In this document: positions 44,643 to 56,029 of the stretch, piece by piece | Layout: each line of letters starts with the position of its first letter | How positions within the stretch are numbered: position 1 is the stretch's first letter | DNA from: Ampelocalamus luodianensis | Taxonomy: Eukaryota > Streptophyta > Magnoliopsida > Poales > Poaceae | Assembly (NCBI GenBank): GCA_036346255.1 | Contig: CM070619.1 | Span: 31,254,342-31,318,341, forward strand | Reading direction: 5' to 3' | DNA length: 64,000 nucleotides | Position numbers and translations under genes: made by a program | The notes under the pieces: model-generated | The model's input: the letters and a program-made list of their open reading frames with translations, nothing else | Told to the model about the DNA's origin: nothing | Database searches by the model: none

Positions 44643-47600
44643 ATACATGTATATGTTATTTTAGATAGTTGAGAATGGATAGGGAGGATTGGGTATATGC
44701 CAGCATTCAGAAACTAAGTGGAAAGTGTTTGTTGAAGTAGTTAGTTGTGTTAAAGACTCATTACAGCCACTCCAACTTTAGTTTGGAAGTTCTCTCCTAG
44801 ATACCATTCATTTCCATGTCAACAACCTATTGGACTAATGTCGAGCTACAAGGAAAAGAACACAGCCCTCACCACAGTTGAAGCATCACCCAATTGCTTG
44901 ACAAGTCTCCTTTTCTCTCTAGTAGTAACCTTTGGCTTTGTACCCAAGGATTGCTCATGATTACATTGTTTTATTTGTGGGGCAAACAACATAGTTAGTT
45001 ATATCTTCCTCTTTCCAACTTTATGATGTTGATGTTTATACCTAATTATATTGTAGGCACAAAATATAAATACAAATTAGGCATAGCATCTCTTTGTATC
45101 CCTAGAGATAGTCATATCTCAACAATGTGGTTGAAGCTACTCTGCAAGGAAGCTGGAGAGCCTATGACTACTTTCCAATTCAACCTATTTAATCGTAAGT
45201 ATGTAATTGTTGTATTTGATGTTTTACCCATTAATGAAATCCCAAGTAAATTTTTGTATCAACTTGGTGTCTCATTATATTAAAAATCAATCAAGTATTT
45301 GTAGAATAAACAATTTGTGGCTACAATTTGCATGATCAGGTGATAACTTGAGGACTTGATCCCAAAGAAAAAAAATTGGTAGCTTCTGGACTTGGGTATC
45401 CTCTTGTGCTATCAAGCAACAAGATCCTCCAACCATGGCATTTCGATCGTCGAATCAGAAATGAACTTGTCGGATAATCCACGCTAGTAAAGTCCACACC
45501 TTAATTTCCAAGATTGCGACACTCCAAATGGCACATCAGTAGTTACCCCATTTAGTACGACCAGTACACCAGCTGGGGCATCTAGGTCCTTTTAAATGGT
45601 ACAATGTGAAATACACCGTTGCCCCTAGCAATATATTAGGCCATAGTGTTTTCCTCGTGCAATTTCTAAAACAAGTGTCTACCTCCGCTCAATTGCGGTT
45701 ACCAATAAAGAAAGAAGACTCGCCTTCTATTTGCATTTACTGTACATAGCAATCCTAGCATGCAGACAGCTTAACCTAACAGAACAATTGGTGCAGATCT
45801 GGTTTAGTGGCAACTCCGGCATCAAGCACACCAGATTGAGATTTTTGTGTCCTTGCAAAACAATTAACAACAGGAACGAGGCCAACAAGTTTTGATCAGT
45901 GGTGCTAGATAACCATCAGCTAATTAATCGCATGTTTAGATTTTAATCATGCTGCATCTTTTTATGTGTATTTCTTGACGCAATTAGCATGAAATCTGTT
46001 GTTAATTAGGTGGCCCAAGGATCAACCTTGTTTTGTTATGGGAAGCACTTTGGGAGTGATCTTCCACGAGATATTTAGCGAGTAATATAATCCCTTCTTG
46101 TCATCACTGCCTCCATTTGTTTAATCCAATTTGCAATTTTGGTTGTAAAGTTTATGATTTTCTTCTTCTTTTTGGGGTGGTTTTGCCGACGACTTGGCAT
46201 GGAAGAGAAGGGATATGAGATCTGGAAGAACAAGACGGGAAATAAAAGCAAGCTAGTATAGTGTGCAAGTAAAGACCCGAAAAGTTTTACTCCCAAGCCT
46301 GATAAAATGCACATGTTCTCTTTGGGGCAATTATGATGTAGCTAACGGTTAACTTGTTGCTTTTGCATAAATATCCTCCAATTAATATGTATTTGCAAGA
46401 AATGCCCGAATAGCTCGTGCAAAAGAACTACACTTACCACGTCAGCTAACAAAAGCACGCACTCCAAACTAGCATTTAATTTGTGAGTCCATCTTTGCAG
46501 AAAATCAAATGGAAAGCACCTGTTCCAAACTAAAATTTACTACCTCCGTTTCGCTGGAATACTCAGATTCTTTGCTTCAGAAGTCAAGCTTATAAATACG
46601 AAGGGAATAATTTCTAAGTTCATCTCTGTAGGAAATCAAATGACTGGACAGCTCAAGCGATAAATGTACGCTTACTGTACACACATGTAAAAGGTCACAC
46701 AGTAGATGGATTATGGTTTCAATCGCCACAAGCTACCTCTTAACTAAATTCCGCATCAATTCAGCAGTGACAGGGCGAGCGTTAGCAGTGATGGTGGGCT
46801 AGTGGCCGGTAGGGTGGCCACACCAACCGGTTTTCCAACACGTTGTGCCGTGACAGCGACCATTTTTCCACCCGCTTCCTCGTTTCCATAAATCCAGGAA
46901 CCTACTTGGATTGGGAGGACGCAAGGGAGAAGACAACGTGGCTGCCTTTTGCCCACGGGCTCTTGCAGAATATGCCTGCCGAACTGTTGTTAGTAAGAAA
47001 AGAAGGCTCAGCTGTCGCAGGCTCAGCAGTGGAGTGTGGCCAAAGTGCTGCTGCTGCTGCTGTACCAAAGGTCTCTCTAAGTCAAGTCTGTACCGTTGGG
47101 TTTGGTGCCACCTAAGCGACAGTTGGGAGATGACAACAAAGTGACAGTGTTGTGTCTTTGTGTCTGTGTGTGTGTATTCCTTTTGAGATTATGTGTGTGA
47201 ATCTGTCCATTTAGTTACCGTGTAGTTCAGCTAACAATTGTTTCCTCCCTTATGTAGGGGATGTGATGGGTGTGAAAATTGAGTATAAACTAGAGTAGAA
47301 GAGTAAACATTCTTTATACAATGTATTTATGGCTGACGCTAAAAACTCCTAAAAATGGCCGATGGACTCAACACGCATCTATTTCTAGCTGCTCTCTTTG
47401 TATCAGCCCAAACTCTTTCTTCAAAAAGACCTTGTATCCGCCTGTATCGCTCCTCCCGCGTCAACTTTCTCTCTTCTTCAAAAATTTCTTCGTATCAGGT
47501 CAGCTTCCTTTCTTCAGATTTCATCCTCCACACCGGCTTTTATCTCTTAGCCGATCTTATCTTGCACCGGCCTTTATTTCTTAGCCGATCCTGTTTTGGC

Positions 47601-48182
47601 CGATTGTGCTGTCTGCCAAAATTTGGCGGTAACACCACTACAATAACAAACTAAGCGTCTAAGCCTGATTTATCACACATCCTCCAGCTTGTGATGTAGA
47701 AGTGTCTTCAACATAGACAACCAAGAATGTTGTGACCCTGTTTGCAATTCTGCATGTTTATTTCTTTCCAGCGAGGAAACAATGGCGAATGACCAATTTA
47801 AAATTAGTGGTGTGGACTAGCAAGCATGCAGTTGTAGAGTAGCGCGTACTGATAAATGCACGATAATGAGATATCTGAGGGTTAATTTGGTCCGCGTTGC
47901 CCCAAACTAACAAGTAGGTCAAATGACACGAATTGGTCGTGTGCACCATGTATGAATAGCTGGATAAGCGTTTTGTTAGGTCGGATTGAGGAGATGGATC
48001 GATGGTATGTCGATATCACACGCGGATTCCGATTTGGCCCGAGAACAGATAAAGACCTGGTAGTGGAGACATCACTATAGCTCTATATTGAGTTTACTGT
48101 TTATATAAGATATCACATATCCTGCTGAAAAAGTGCCTAACATCAGCACTACAAATAATTGAACAGGGGATGAGTACAGTAT
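44643..48182. other. Long stretch without recognisable gene
   Basis: No ORF longer than about 100 codons and no family motif was recognised. The part nearest 44643 is probably the displaced upstream region of the kinase gene, separated from it by the MULE. At about 46540 a TACTACCTCCGTTTC phrase resembles a Stowaway MITE end, but no matching second end was found. At about 47250-47640 repeated CCGATCTTATC/CCGATCCTG and CTTAGCCGA phrases suggest decayed repeat sequence. Confidence 0.4.
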
Positions 48183-48463
48183 TGTAACAGCCCAATTTTG
48201 AATCAATTTAAAATTTGCATGAACTTCATGAATTTAAAAAACTTTGGTTGCATTTCAAAATTTTCAAAAGCATTGCCCTGCAATTTAGAAGTTTAAAACA
48301 ATTTCCTTGTCTTAAAATTTGGATTTGCAAAATCTAAAAGTGTAATTGTGTGCAAAACCACCTTAGCATTTGAATTCAAATTCAAATCAATTCCTGAAAT
48401 TTCAAACTAAAATTTGAAACCCTTCTTTCTCTCTCTCCCCTCAGGCCGCATCCCGCCGCCGGT
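48183..48463 (+). mobile_element. LTR start fragment interrupted by another LTR
   Basis: It begins TGTAACAGCCCAATTTTG, the start type of the long LTRs at 20192 and 28312 (here on plus). It runs about 280 bp to a CT-rich stretch and CCGCCGCCGGT, where a second LTR begins. The sequence at 50430-50630 (Ser/Pro-rich GC leader) may be its continuation, but no matching 5-bp duplication was found. Confidence 0.5.
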
Positions 48464-50420
48464 TGTAACACCTTGGTTTTCGGAGCCTTTTTGAAAATTT
48501 CAAATAAAAAGAACCAATTGGTTTTATAGAAGTCTAAATCTTAATTTGAGACTTTGGAATAAGTTAAAATGACTAATCCAAACCTCAACTAATCCCCGTT
48601 GGTTTGTTCGGTTTATCTGGATTTGTTCGAGCTCTGGTGTTGTCTCTCCTCATGCTTGCCTGTTTTTCCCTTCGCCGATCTCCTCAAGGAGGAGATCCGG
48701 TTTAAACGAAGGAGGTTTAAACCTCCTTCGTGTCTGGATCTCCCTCCTTGTCCAGACCTCCCCTCAGTTCTGACCTCTCCTAGGGTCATGACCACCCCCG
48801 AGACATTTTAAGCTCGGGTTTGTGTTTCAAACATCCCTGAAATTCTGAAATTCAAGTTCGGGTTGGTCTTCCTCCTTCTGGATCTCTCCCTCTCGTTAAC
48901 CTCTTCTCCTTCTCGGGTTTTCAAGACCTCCTTTGGTTCCATCTTGACCGCCAGGACCTCCTCTGGTTCCGTCCTGACTATTATGACCTCTTTGTTTGGA
49001 CCATCCCTTGAGTCTAGATCTCCTTTTTCCCTTCATGTGGTCCGATCTAGCACTCGCGCCCTCCCCTCTCGAGGACCATCCGATCTAGTTTGGATGGCCC
49101 GATTGAGAGAAAGCGTTTGAACGGTCCGAATGTTCTTATCACCTTGGTCCACCCGATCAAGATCGGACGGATCTACTTCGCCGTGCCTTTTTCCTTGTCC
49201 TTTGGACCTTTTCCTCTTCAGGACCTTTGATCTTTTTTTGCAAAGACCACCCTTTGTGGTCACGACATTGGTCTTTTTGCAAAGACCATCATTTTTTGTC
49301 AAGACCACCCTTTGTGATTACGACCTCTGGTCTTTTTGCAAAGACCACCCTTTTGGGTCAAGACTACCCTTTGTAGTCGCGACCTCTAATCTTTTTTTTT
49401 TTTGCAAAAACCACCCTTTTTGGTCAAGACCACTCTTTGTGGTCACGATCTCGATCTTTTTGCAAAGACCACCCTTTTTAGTCAAGACCACCCTTTGTGG
49501 TCACGACCTCTTGGTCTTTTTGCAAAGACCACCCTAGTGGGTCAGGACCTCCCTTGACCTCTGTGGGATCTCCTCAGGACCTCCGTAGGACCTCCTACCT
49601 GAGCTTTGACTGTAACATCTGTCAGTCCTACTCACCTTCTCCTTCCTCCGACCGTATCACGAACGCCATAGGAGTCTTCGTGCATTTAATGCCGGTTGTG
49701 TCACATTAAATGCTATCACTTCTGTAGCACCTGTTCCCTGTCTTGTCTTCTCCATTACCTGCTCCCATCTCCTCCTTCACCTGCTCTTGGACGCATGTGC
49801 CCTTGAAACTCTCAGCAGCTTCGGTTTTATAAGCTTGAGCAACTCTCTATCTTTACCTTTTTCCTCACTTAGTTCTCTTGCTCACTTGACCAGCTCCTTG
49901 GATCTCCTTGAGGCCTTTGAAGCCTTTTTGTTGGTTCTAGTTTGGTGTTCCTTTAAGTTCTTTTAGTTTTCTCTTGAAGCTTTATTTGAGTTGCTTTGTC
50001 TCTCGTGTAGATTGCGACGACACTGAGGAGCCCGAGTTCTTGAAGAGGAAGACACTCAAGCCTTCGAGCAAGGCAAGTTACACCCTTGATCATGTTGAGC
50101 CCAGTATTTCAATATAATTATGTTATGATTCAAATTAATATTGCATGCTTATTTCAATACAAGTAATTCAATCCCTGCTTTAACCTTATAGCTATTCCTA
50201 AATTCCTTTGTACACCCAAACTTGATTACTAACTACATTACCCCCCTTGTCACCATAGTAAAAGCTAGCTGGTACATTAGTACGAACTAGCGTGTGTTGC
50301 AAATCTTGCCTAGTCATGCTTAGACCGAAATCTTGATTTGGGAAGTTTTACTGCCAAGACCAATGTTGTCTAAATGTTTTAACCATGTTTTAACCATGCT
50401 TAGACCGAAATCTTCCGTGT
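48464..50420 (+). mobile_element. Tekay-type LTR (plus orientation), 3' truncated
   Basis: It starts TGTAACACCTTGG and has a TATA box TTTTATAAGC at 49825-49834. It carries the same hairpin minisatellite and the same leader layout as the LTR attached to the Tekay integrase at 32.2-34.3 kb. The duplicated phrase ATGCTTAGACCGAAATCTT (about 50319 and 50398) lies near its apparent end. No coding sequence of the element follows. Confidence 0.65.
49229..49545 (+). repeat. Hairpin minisatellite in the LTR
   Basis: Six copies, at roughly 60-66-bp period, of GGTCTTTTTGCAAAGACC followed by ACCCTTTGTGGTCACGACCT-like spacer. Copies are at about 49229, 49270, 49328, 49389, 49455 and 49513. Each copy can form a 7-bp stem with a 4-base loop. 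Located upstream of the LTR TATA box. Confidence 0.88.
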
Positions 50421-50631
50421 TGTACCTTCCTCTGCATTTTCCCTCGCCTGGCCCCTCTTCTCCGCCACGGGTGGAGAAGGAATTCGTCGTGTGAGCCATC
50501 TTCCTCAGCTCCGACCGTCAACGTTTACCCACTAATTTCCGTCATTGAGGTGAGCTTCCGCCCCTGTTGTCTCACACATCTTGGTCACCTCGATCGTCCC
50601 TTCCTTATGATCACTTTCCCTACTTGTTTCC

Positions 50632-51137
50632 TCATAGGAAGGGTCGAGCGCTATCGCTGTTTGTAGAGCTAGCCGGAGCACTATCGCGAATTGCCGATCG
50701 TATGCTGAGTTTTATCATTCCCACTTGGCTTACACCTAGTTGCAGCTTCATTGACACCCTTACCATATGTCGATTGGCCCCCAGAATACGTAGGAGCCAT
50801 TGGCAAATACTGGTCGTCCATGACTGTATCGAGAGTACATTGACTGTCAGGCTACGGTGCTGAGTTTTATCACCCTTTTCGCCGGTTGGAAGGATCGGGC
50901 TTGCAGAGGCCTTTGGACGTTCCGAACTGATCAAAACGGTTGGTTCCTTTGGGGACGCCACTGGTAGCGTGTCTTCCTCCATCCAGTCGATCTCTCTAGT
51001 TTCAGCGAGTGGAGAGCCGGCGGTGGAAGAGGATGATGACGACATTGTATCATGTTTCATGGCGCGAATGCAAGCATCCACATCCATGTCGGAGTAGTCC
51101 GCCAAGTCAGACTAGTTCTCCTCATCCCAAGTCCCTG
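50632..51137 (-). pseudogene. First ORF remnant of a minus-strand gypsy-type element
   Basis: An ATG at about 51137 reads MAGTWDEEN, then a stop, then SDLADYSDMDVDACIRAMKH and a Ser-run followed by acidic sequence. The frame stays open for 157 codons from 51105. It lies about 85 bp after a primer-binding-site-like sequence at 51224-51242, as the first ORF of a retrotransposon should. The C-terminal part, below about 50880, looks rearranged: a GCTGAGTTTTATCA phrase occurs twice. I do not recognise a gag domain, so identity rests on position. Confidence 0.45.
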
Positions 51138-51223
51138 CCATGTTCGCATGAGCGATGATGGGGCGAGGAAAAGTGAATGAGGATTGCTTGAACAAAGAAA
51201 ACTTCAAGAACTTGACATCTTCT

Positions 51224-51242
51224 TCCCTATAGACGGCGCCGA
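51224..51242 (-). other. Primer-binding-site-like sequence
   Basis: The minus strand reads TCGGCGCCGTCTATAGGG, close to the TGGCGCCGT... primer-binding sites of many grass Tat/Athila-type gypsy elements. Two or so bases upstream is a possible LTR end ...CGTCGACA (51245). Confidence 0.5.
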
Positions 51243-51244
51243 GC

Positions 51245-52190
51245 TGTCGACGATCGAGTCACTAATCTTACGAAATAAAATAGAGGAAAATAGCAAAGAG
51301 TTCTTGGGAGAGAATGGGACTGCTCTTTATTGCTATGAACTGGCTATTACAGGGGATGCCCTGACAATGCAGTGGACTAGCCCTAGTTACACTTGGTGTA
51401 CTAATCGCTATACTAATGCTTCAGATGAAATCCAATCATCTGTTGATCTTCCGAATTGGATTGCGGTCTATCTTCTTCTTGCCTTCTGCCATTTGTGTTC
51501 TCCTTTAAGTAGTTGATGAAGTGGTGGTAGTTACTCCTTGAAGAGGCATCTGTTGGAAGCATCGCGACTGGTCAGAGGATTCTTGTTGGAAGCATCGCGA
51601 CTAGTCAGAGGAGGACGACAGTTGACAATGCATCAACCGTTCGGTGGTTGATGCCAGTGGAAGATATAATTATATAGTGGTTAGTGTCAATTACTAAAAG
51701 CTATGGAACATTGTGTGGTTTGGAACGAATAAGGCTCGTGTTCCATTTGTCACACGAAAAGGATATACTTGGCATGAGTCCAAGTGCTAGTTCATTATTT
51801 CTACGAGTAGTCATCTGGTCGGGGATTAGGTACATGACCTCTCCGACCAGTGTACCCATAATGTAACCTCATGAATCCTTACAACCAAGGATGTTAGCCT
51901 TAGGGGTTACGACCATGAAGTACATGCATTCTTTAATAAGATAATACATAGATATTTTAAACCTCTTCAGCTAGCTCCCGAACTTTAAAATGAATATGTC
52001 GTGTGAACTCTTCTCCAATGAGATCCGTATCGGGCAGACCTTCATTTAACAGTGCAAGAAGCGAGGTAGTCTGTATTCACTTTAAAGTTGAGAAACCGTC
52101 TAGGGAACCGAAGAGTCCTGTGTCCGTTGGAAATTGAAAACATTTGTGTCCGTTGGACTTTTTAGGTAATTCCTCTTTGCAGTTAAGGAA
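51245..52190 (-). mobile_element. Probable LTR of Tat-type element (boundaries approximate)
   Basis: It is bounded on the left by the ...GACA end next to the primer-binding site and on the right by the antisense ORF unit of the element at 52.2-64 kb. It has no coding motif. A 32-bp tandem duplication (GTTGGAAGCATCGCGACT twice) lies at about 51550-51613. Its right-hand terminus was not located, so length is uncertain. Confidence 0.4.
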
Positions 52191-52196
52191 ATGTTT

Positions 52197-52205
52197 CTAT
52201 ATAAA
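52197..52205 (+). promoter_or_regulatory. TATA box of the antisense ORF
   Basis: CTATATAAA lies about 150 bp upstream of the expected start codon position at 52348 and is followed by a CT-rich leader, the usual arrangement of a plant promoter. Confidence 0.6.
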
Positions 52206-52347
52206 CCCTCATTGTGCACAGCTTTAGGGTTTTTATGCTCTTAAGCTTTCCTTGAATTCCTTTGTTGAAGAGTTTCTTCTAACCTCTTTTATTTCTCTTG
52301 CTCAAAACCTCCTCTGACCACTTGTTCATTCACCAAAAACCCTCACC

Positions 52348-54987
52348 GTGTCGAATCCGATCACCAAGTGACTGGTCTCTCATCTGAGTAGAAAAAAGCT
52401 TAAGGCCCTAGAAGAGATCGGGATGCTCCCCGACAGGAATCTGATCAAGTAGAGGTCAGCGGTCAGAGAGCACTTTCCGAGCGGTGAAGAAGGGGAAATC
52501 CCTATCTTCCTTGCCTATGTCGAATGCGGGCTCAGGTTTCCAGTTCATCCATTCCTTCCCAAGGTATTGGAGTATTACGGAGTTGAGCTATCGAACCTAG
52601 TGCCCAACTCAATCGCCAACCTCAATGTCTTCGTCTACCTCTGCGAGGTGTACCAAGGGATCCAACCGAATATAAAGGTCTTTAGGTATTTTTACAAGAT
52701 GGCGAGGTTGGGGAAGTCAACTGCTGGACCTGGAGAGTGCTTGCTGCGCCTCCACGACGGGAAGGCCGATGAGTACATTCGAATGTACCCGTAGTCCTCG
52801 TGGTCATCGTGGAAGAAGAGCTGGTTCTACATGACGATCACGGAAAATGATGGCTTCTACTTCGCTTGTAAGGTGTCCACCGAGAATCCTAGGTGGATGT
52901 TGACTGCGAAGAAAGAAGGAAGGGTTGGAAAGTGCATTAAAGCCATTAAAGACCTCAACGCCAAGGGATTGACCTCTTGGCTCGTGGTGAGGGACTTTTC
53001 CATGCACCGGATTAGTCCTTTAAGGCTCTGATCGTGTTCACTGCTTTGGTATGTTGGTCGTGACGAGGCGACCAAGGATACTATGGAAGGTAAGTCCTAT
53101 TTTTTTTTTTGACCAGTTTGGCTTTTTATTAAGTTGATTATTTTGTATCCTTGAGATTTCTTTACTCTTTTGAAGCCCTTTCTTCTGACGAAGTCAGAGA
53201 GAGGATCAAAATGATTTGCACTGGGGAGCATGACGTCAAGGCTACTTTTCCCAACGTTCTAGCAGTTGTCTCTTTGGAAGAGAGATTGGCAAGACTCAAG
53301 GTAAATATCAACTTTTTCTTCATCTTCTATATATTCTCCGATCGGTATATAACTCCGCTCTAATATGCAGACGGTCAGGTTGAGAGTAAAAGAGTCTGGC
53401 GAGGGCTCTACTCCAACCGTTGTGCGAACCGACTCCTGCTCGACAACCACTCAAGATGATGGTTTGCCCGAGGTAAGAAAAGTATTGAAAAAGAGCTTAT
53501 ATTTCAGATGGAGAATTTTATCACCTAATTAATTTAATTTATGATTTAGGTGGAAGAGAAGGAGAACCCGCAGTGTGGAGCTGCGGAGGTCATTGCCCCT
53601 AGAATGGTCGTTCACGACCTGATAGTTGCTACTAAAGCGACTGTTTTGGAGGTTGATGAGACCACACCCTTCGACCAGATGGTCAGGAATCTTGTTCTCG
53701 GCCAGCTGGTCAAGGACATTTCTTCTGACATCACGTCGATGGATGTGAGGGGTTTAACCAGACCTACCAGTTCAGGACCGGTGAAATCGGTTGAGAAGAA
53801 GAGAAAGGCGAGTGCCACAGATTTTGCTCTGGGATGTTTCAAAATCAAGACCAAGAAGACCAAGTAAGTGTTCATGAAAAGAAACTTATGTAACTACTTA
53901 GCTTCAATGTCTCTGATATTATGAAACCTTGACTCTCCTTTCTTTTATTTTGATAGATCTTCTGGTATTCCGGTCATAGTCGATCAGAGCATCCCTCAGG
54001 AGGAAACTCCTGAGGTAGAAGTGGTCGTGCCAGCCCCCGAGCAGGTGGCGACGCTAGCGCCTGCTCAGGAACCTGTGGCCGCTCCGACTCCGCTGAAGAA
54101 AGTGGAGGTTCCTGAGGGGTCCCAACAGGTTCGACCTCTGCTAGGGAGTCTCCTCAGGCTAGCAATTTCCCTCATTGCCCTTGATTTATCAACGATAAAG
54201 AACTTGATGAGGCTTGGGAAAGGATATCAGACCGTCAAGCATAGACGATTCCTGATACCATTTTTGCCGAATATAATGATGTGGCAATCCAGGTAAACAT
54301 CCACAACCACTTTTATAGTATTTTCCTTAAAGTTTATCAAAAACTTAAAGAAATTTGCTATTTTTGTAGCATATGGTGGAGAACTTCACAGTGGTTGGAG
54401 GACTGATCGAGCGAATAAAACTCTTGGAGAAGAAAAACTCTGAGTTGGAAAGTAAGTACTTTCTTCTTGACTTCTCCTCTTGTTCTTCTTTGCCTATTTT
54501 GCTTCTCTTTTGTTAATTAACTTCTCCCCTTATCATATTTGATAGATTTGGAAAAATAAATAAAAAAAGAGGTCATGGCTAAGGAAGCCACAATAACCAA
54601 GCTTGAAGAAGAATGCCAAGCAAAAGATCGGTTGATCGAATACTTGACGACCAGACACAAGGAAGTCTTTGAGACATTCGAGAAGAAAAATCAAGGTAAC
54701 CGATCGTAAACTTGACCAGTGTACTATCTTTACTAAGTATATGTATTTATCCTTGGTATACTCGTGCAGAGCAAACTAAAATAATGACGAGAGCAGAGAA
54801 AACTCTTAAGTTCGAGCTTGGCTAAAGGGCAAAACTTGAGTGGAGTCTTGAAGATAAAATCAAGGCTCTCAACAAGATGCTCTTCTACATGGGATCGAGA
54901 GCGCAACTGCTCATCTTAGGAGATGAAGGTCGTAGAGGAAATGAAGGTCGGGTCTTCGTCTCACAGCGACCAGTCTGGTGGCCCTGA
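52348..54987 (+). pseudogene. Spliced antisense ORF of a Tat-type retrotransposon (PF04195-like plus coiled coil)
   Basis: Exon 1 encodes FPVHPFLPKVLEYYGVEL, NLVPNSIANLNVFVYLCEVY and FRYFYKMA, the 'putative gypsy type transposon' domain (PF04195). Later exons encode VSLEERLARLK, a variable Pro/Glu/Val linker and a coiled coil (IERIKLLEKKNSELE; ITKLEEECQAKDRLIEYL). GT-AG introns are visible: 53090-53155 or 53175, 53301-53370, 53473-53549, 53864-53956, 54293-54369, 54452-54545 and 54696-54769. Frames join correctly at the junctions tested. The ORF ends with TGA at 54985-54987; AATAAA is at 55045-55050. The start codon position reads GTG, and several stops and one frameshift disable it. It is antisense to the neighbouring pol. 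Tat-lineage elements are known to carry an extra ORF between pol and the 3' LTR. Confidence 0.75.
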
Positions 54988-55044
54988 GAAGTAGATGATT
55001 GCAACATAAGAATTATGAATGTAAAAATTTACCTTTTTATCATT

Positions 55045-55050
55045 AATAAA
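55045..55050 (+). terminator. Polyadenylation signal of the antisense ORF
   Basis: AATAAA lies 58 bp after the stop codon of the spliced antisense ORF. Confidence 0.5.
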
Positions 55051-55059
55051 GTCTTTGTT

Positions 55060-56029
55060 TATCTTGTCACTTTGCTAAATACTCATATATTTCCTAGCCC
55101 CCGACTGCTTATGTTAGTAGAAGAACTTACTAAAGAAACAGTAGACTAAGAAAAAAACAAAAGCTATGACCATGGTACAAAGTATGTGCTGATTATGTTC
55201 TAAAAGTGATCTAACTAGCACTAGGAAATCTATTTGGTTGGAGCCAGCGTGTGACTTCGACTAGTTTTAGATTCATTCCATAATTGAAACACTGTACAGT
55301 ACACTAAGTGGTCGGAAGATGCTATTAGACTTAGCTTGACGATAAGAAATCATGCAAAAATGTATGCAAAAATAATAAGTGGTTTTACTTATATGCATTA
55401 TCCAAACCAGTCGTGAAGGTTGCTAAGAACTAGACATGAGAAACACTTTGCGAAACGTATTCATGCTCGAGTTTCAACTGGAAGCAAAGATCATAAGAAA
55501 AGGACCGTCGCTAGGAAACTCCTTCTAGTGGGTAGGACCACATGCAGAGAGAAGAGATTTCGACTAGGAGGATTTTCGTGTCCCGACCAGTAGCCAAAAC
55601 AAGACTAAAATAGAATGTTGAAATAAAGAAGGTTAGTCTTTGAATTCTAAGTATGTAAGTAACTATATCGAGTTGTCTGTGTTGTGCTCCTTTACCCATT
55701 TGCTTCTTTGAGAAAAGAGTGAATGGTCGCTCATGAGAGCCATCGTGGTGATGGTCACGACTAGGACCTCAATGGCTTTTGACAACTATGTCAAGGCCAA
55801 AGAAAAAAAGTAAATGAGACCCTTTTGGAAGGATATTGGAGAGAAATGCGTCTTCTCCAACCAGTTTAAACAACAATAGTATGTGACCAGAGAATGGATA
55901 ACAAGCATATAAACAATAGCACTCATTTAAAAGTAAAGGAATGATGCATCTTTATTGAATTGAATAAAATAGAAAGAACAATTATACATAAAACTTACGC
56001 AATTGATCAATGATCCAAGAATTAGACAA
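55060..56029. other. Spacer between antisense ORF and integrase
   Basis: AT-rich sequence without a recognisable domain, between two convergent coding units of one element. It may hold the natural 3' UTRs of both. Confidence 0.4.

Noticed and set aside
46540..46600. Second Stowaway-like MITE
   Set aside because: Only a weak TACCTCCGTTTC terminus; no complementary end or target duplication.
46799..47144. Small ORFs on both strands at 46.8-47.1 kb
   Set aside because: No recognisable motifs; Gln/Cys runs come from a CTG/CAG-like trinucleotide stretch.
49033..49537. ORFs of 91-135 codons over the minisatellite
   Set aside because: They translate the hairpin repeat (FLQRPP repeats) and have no independent support.
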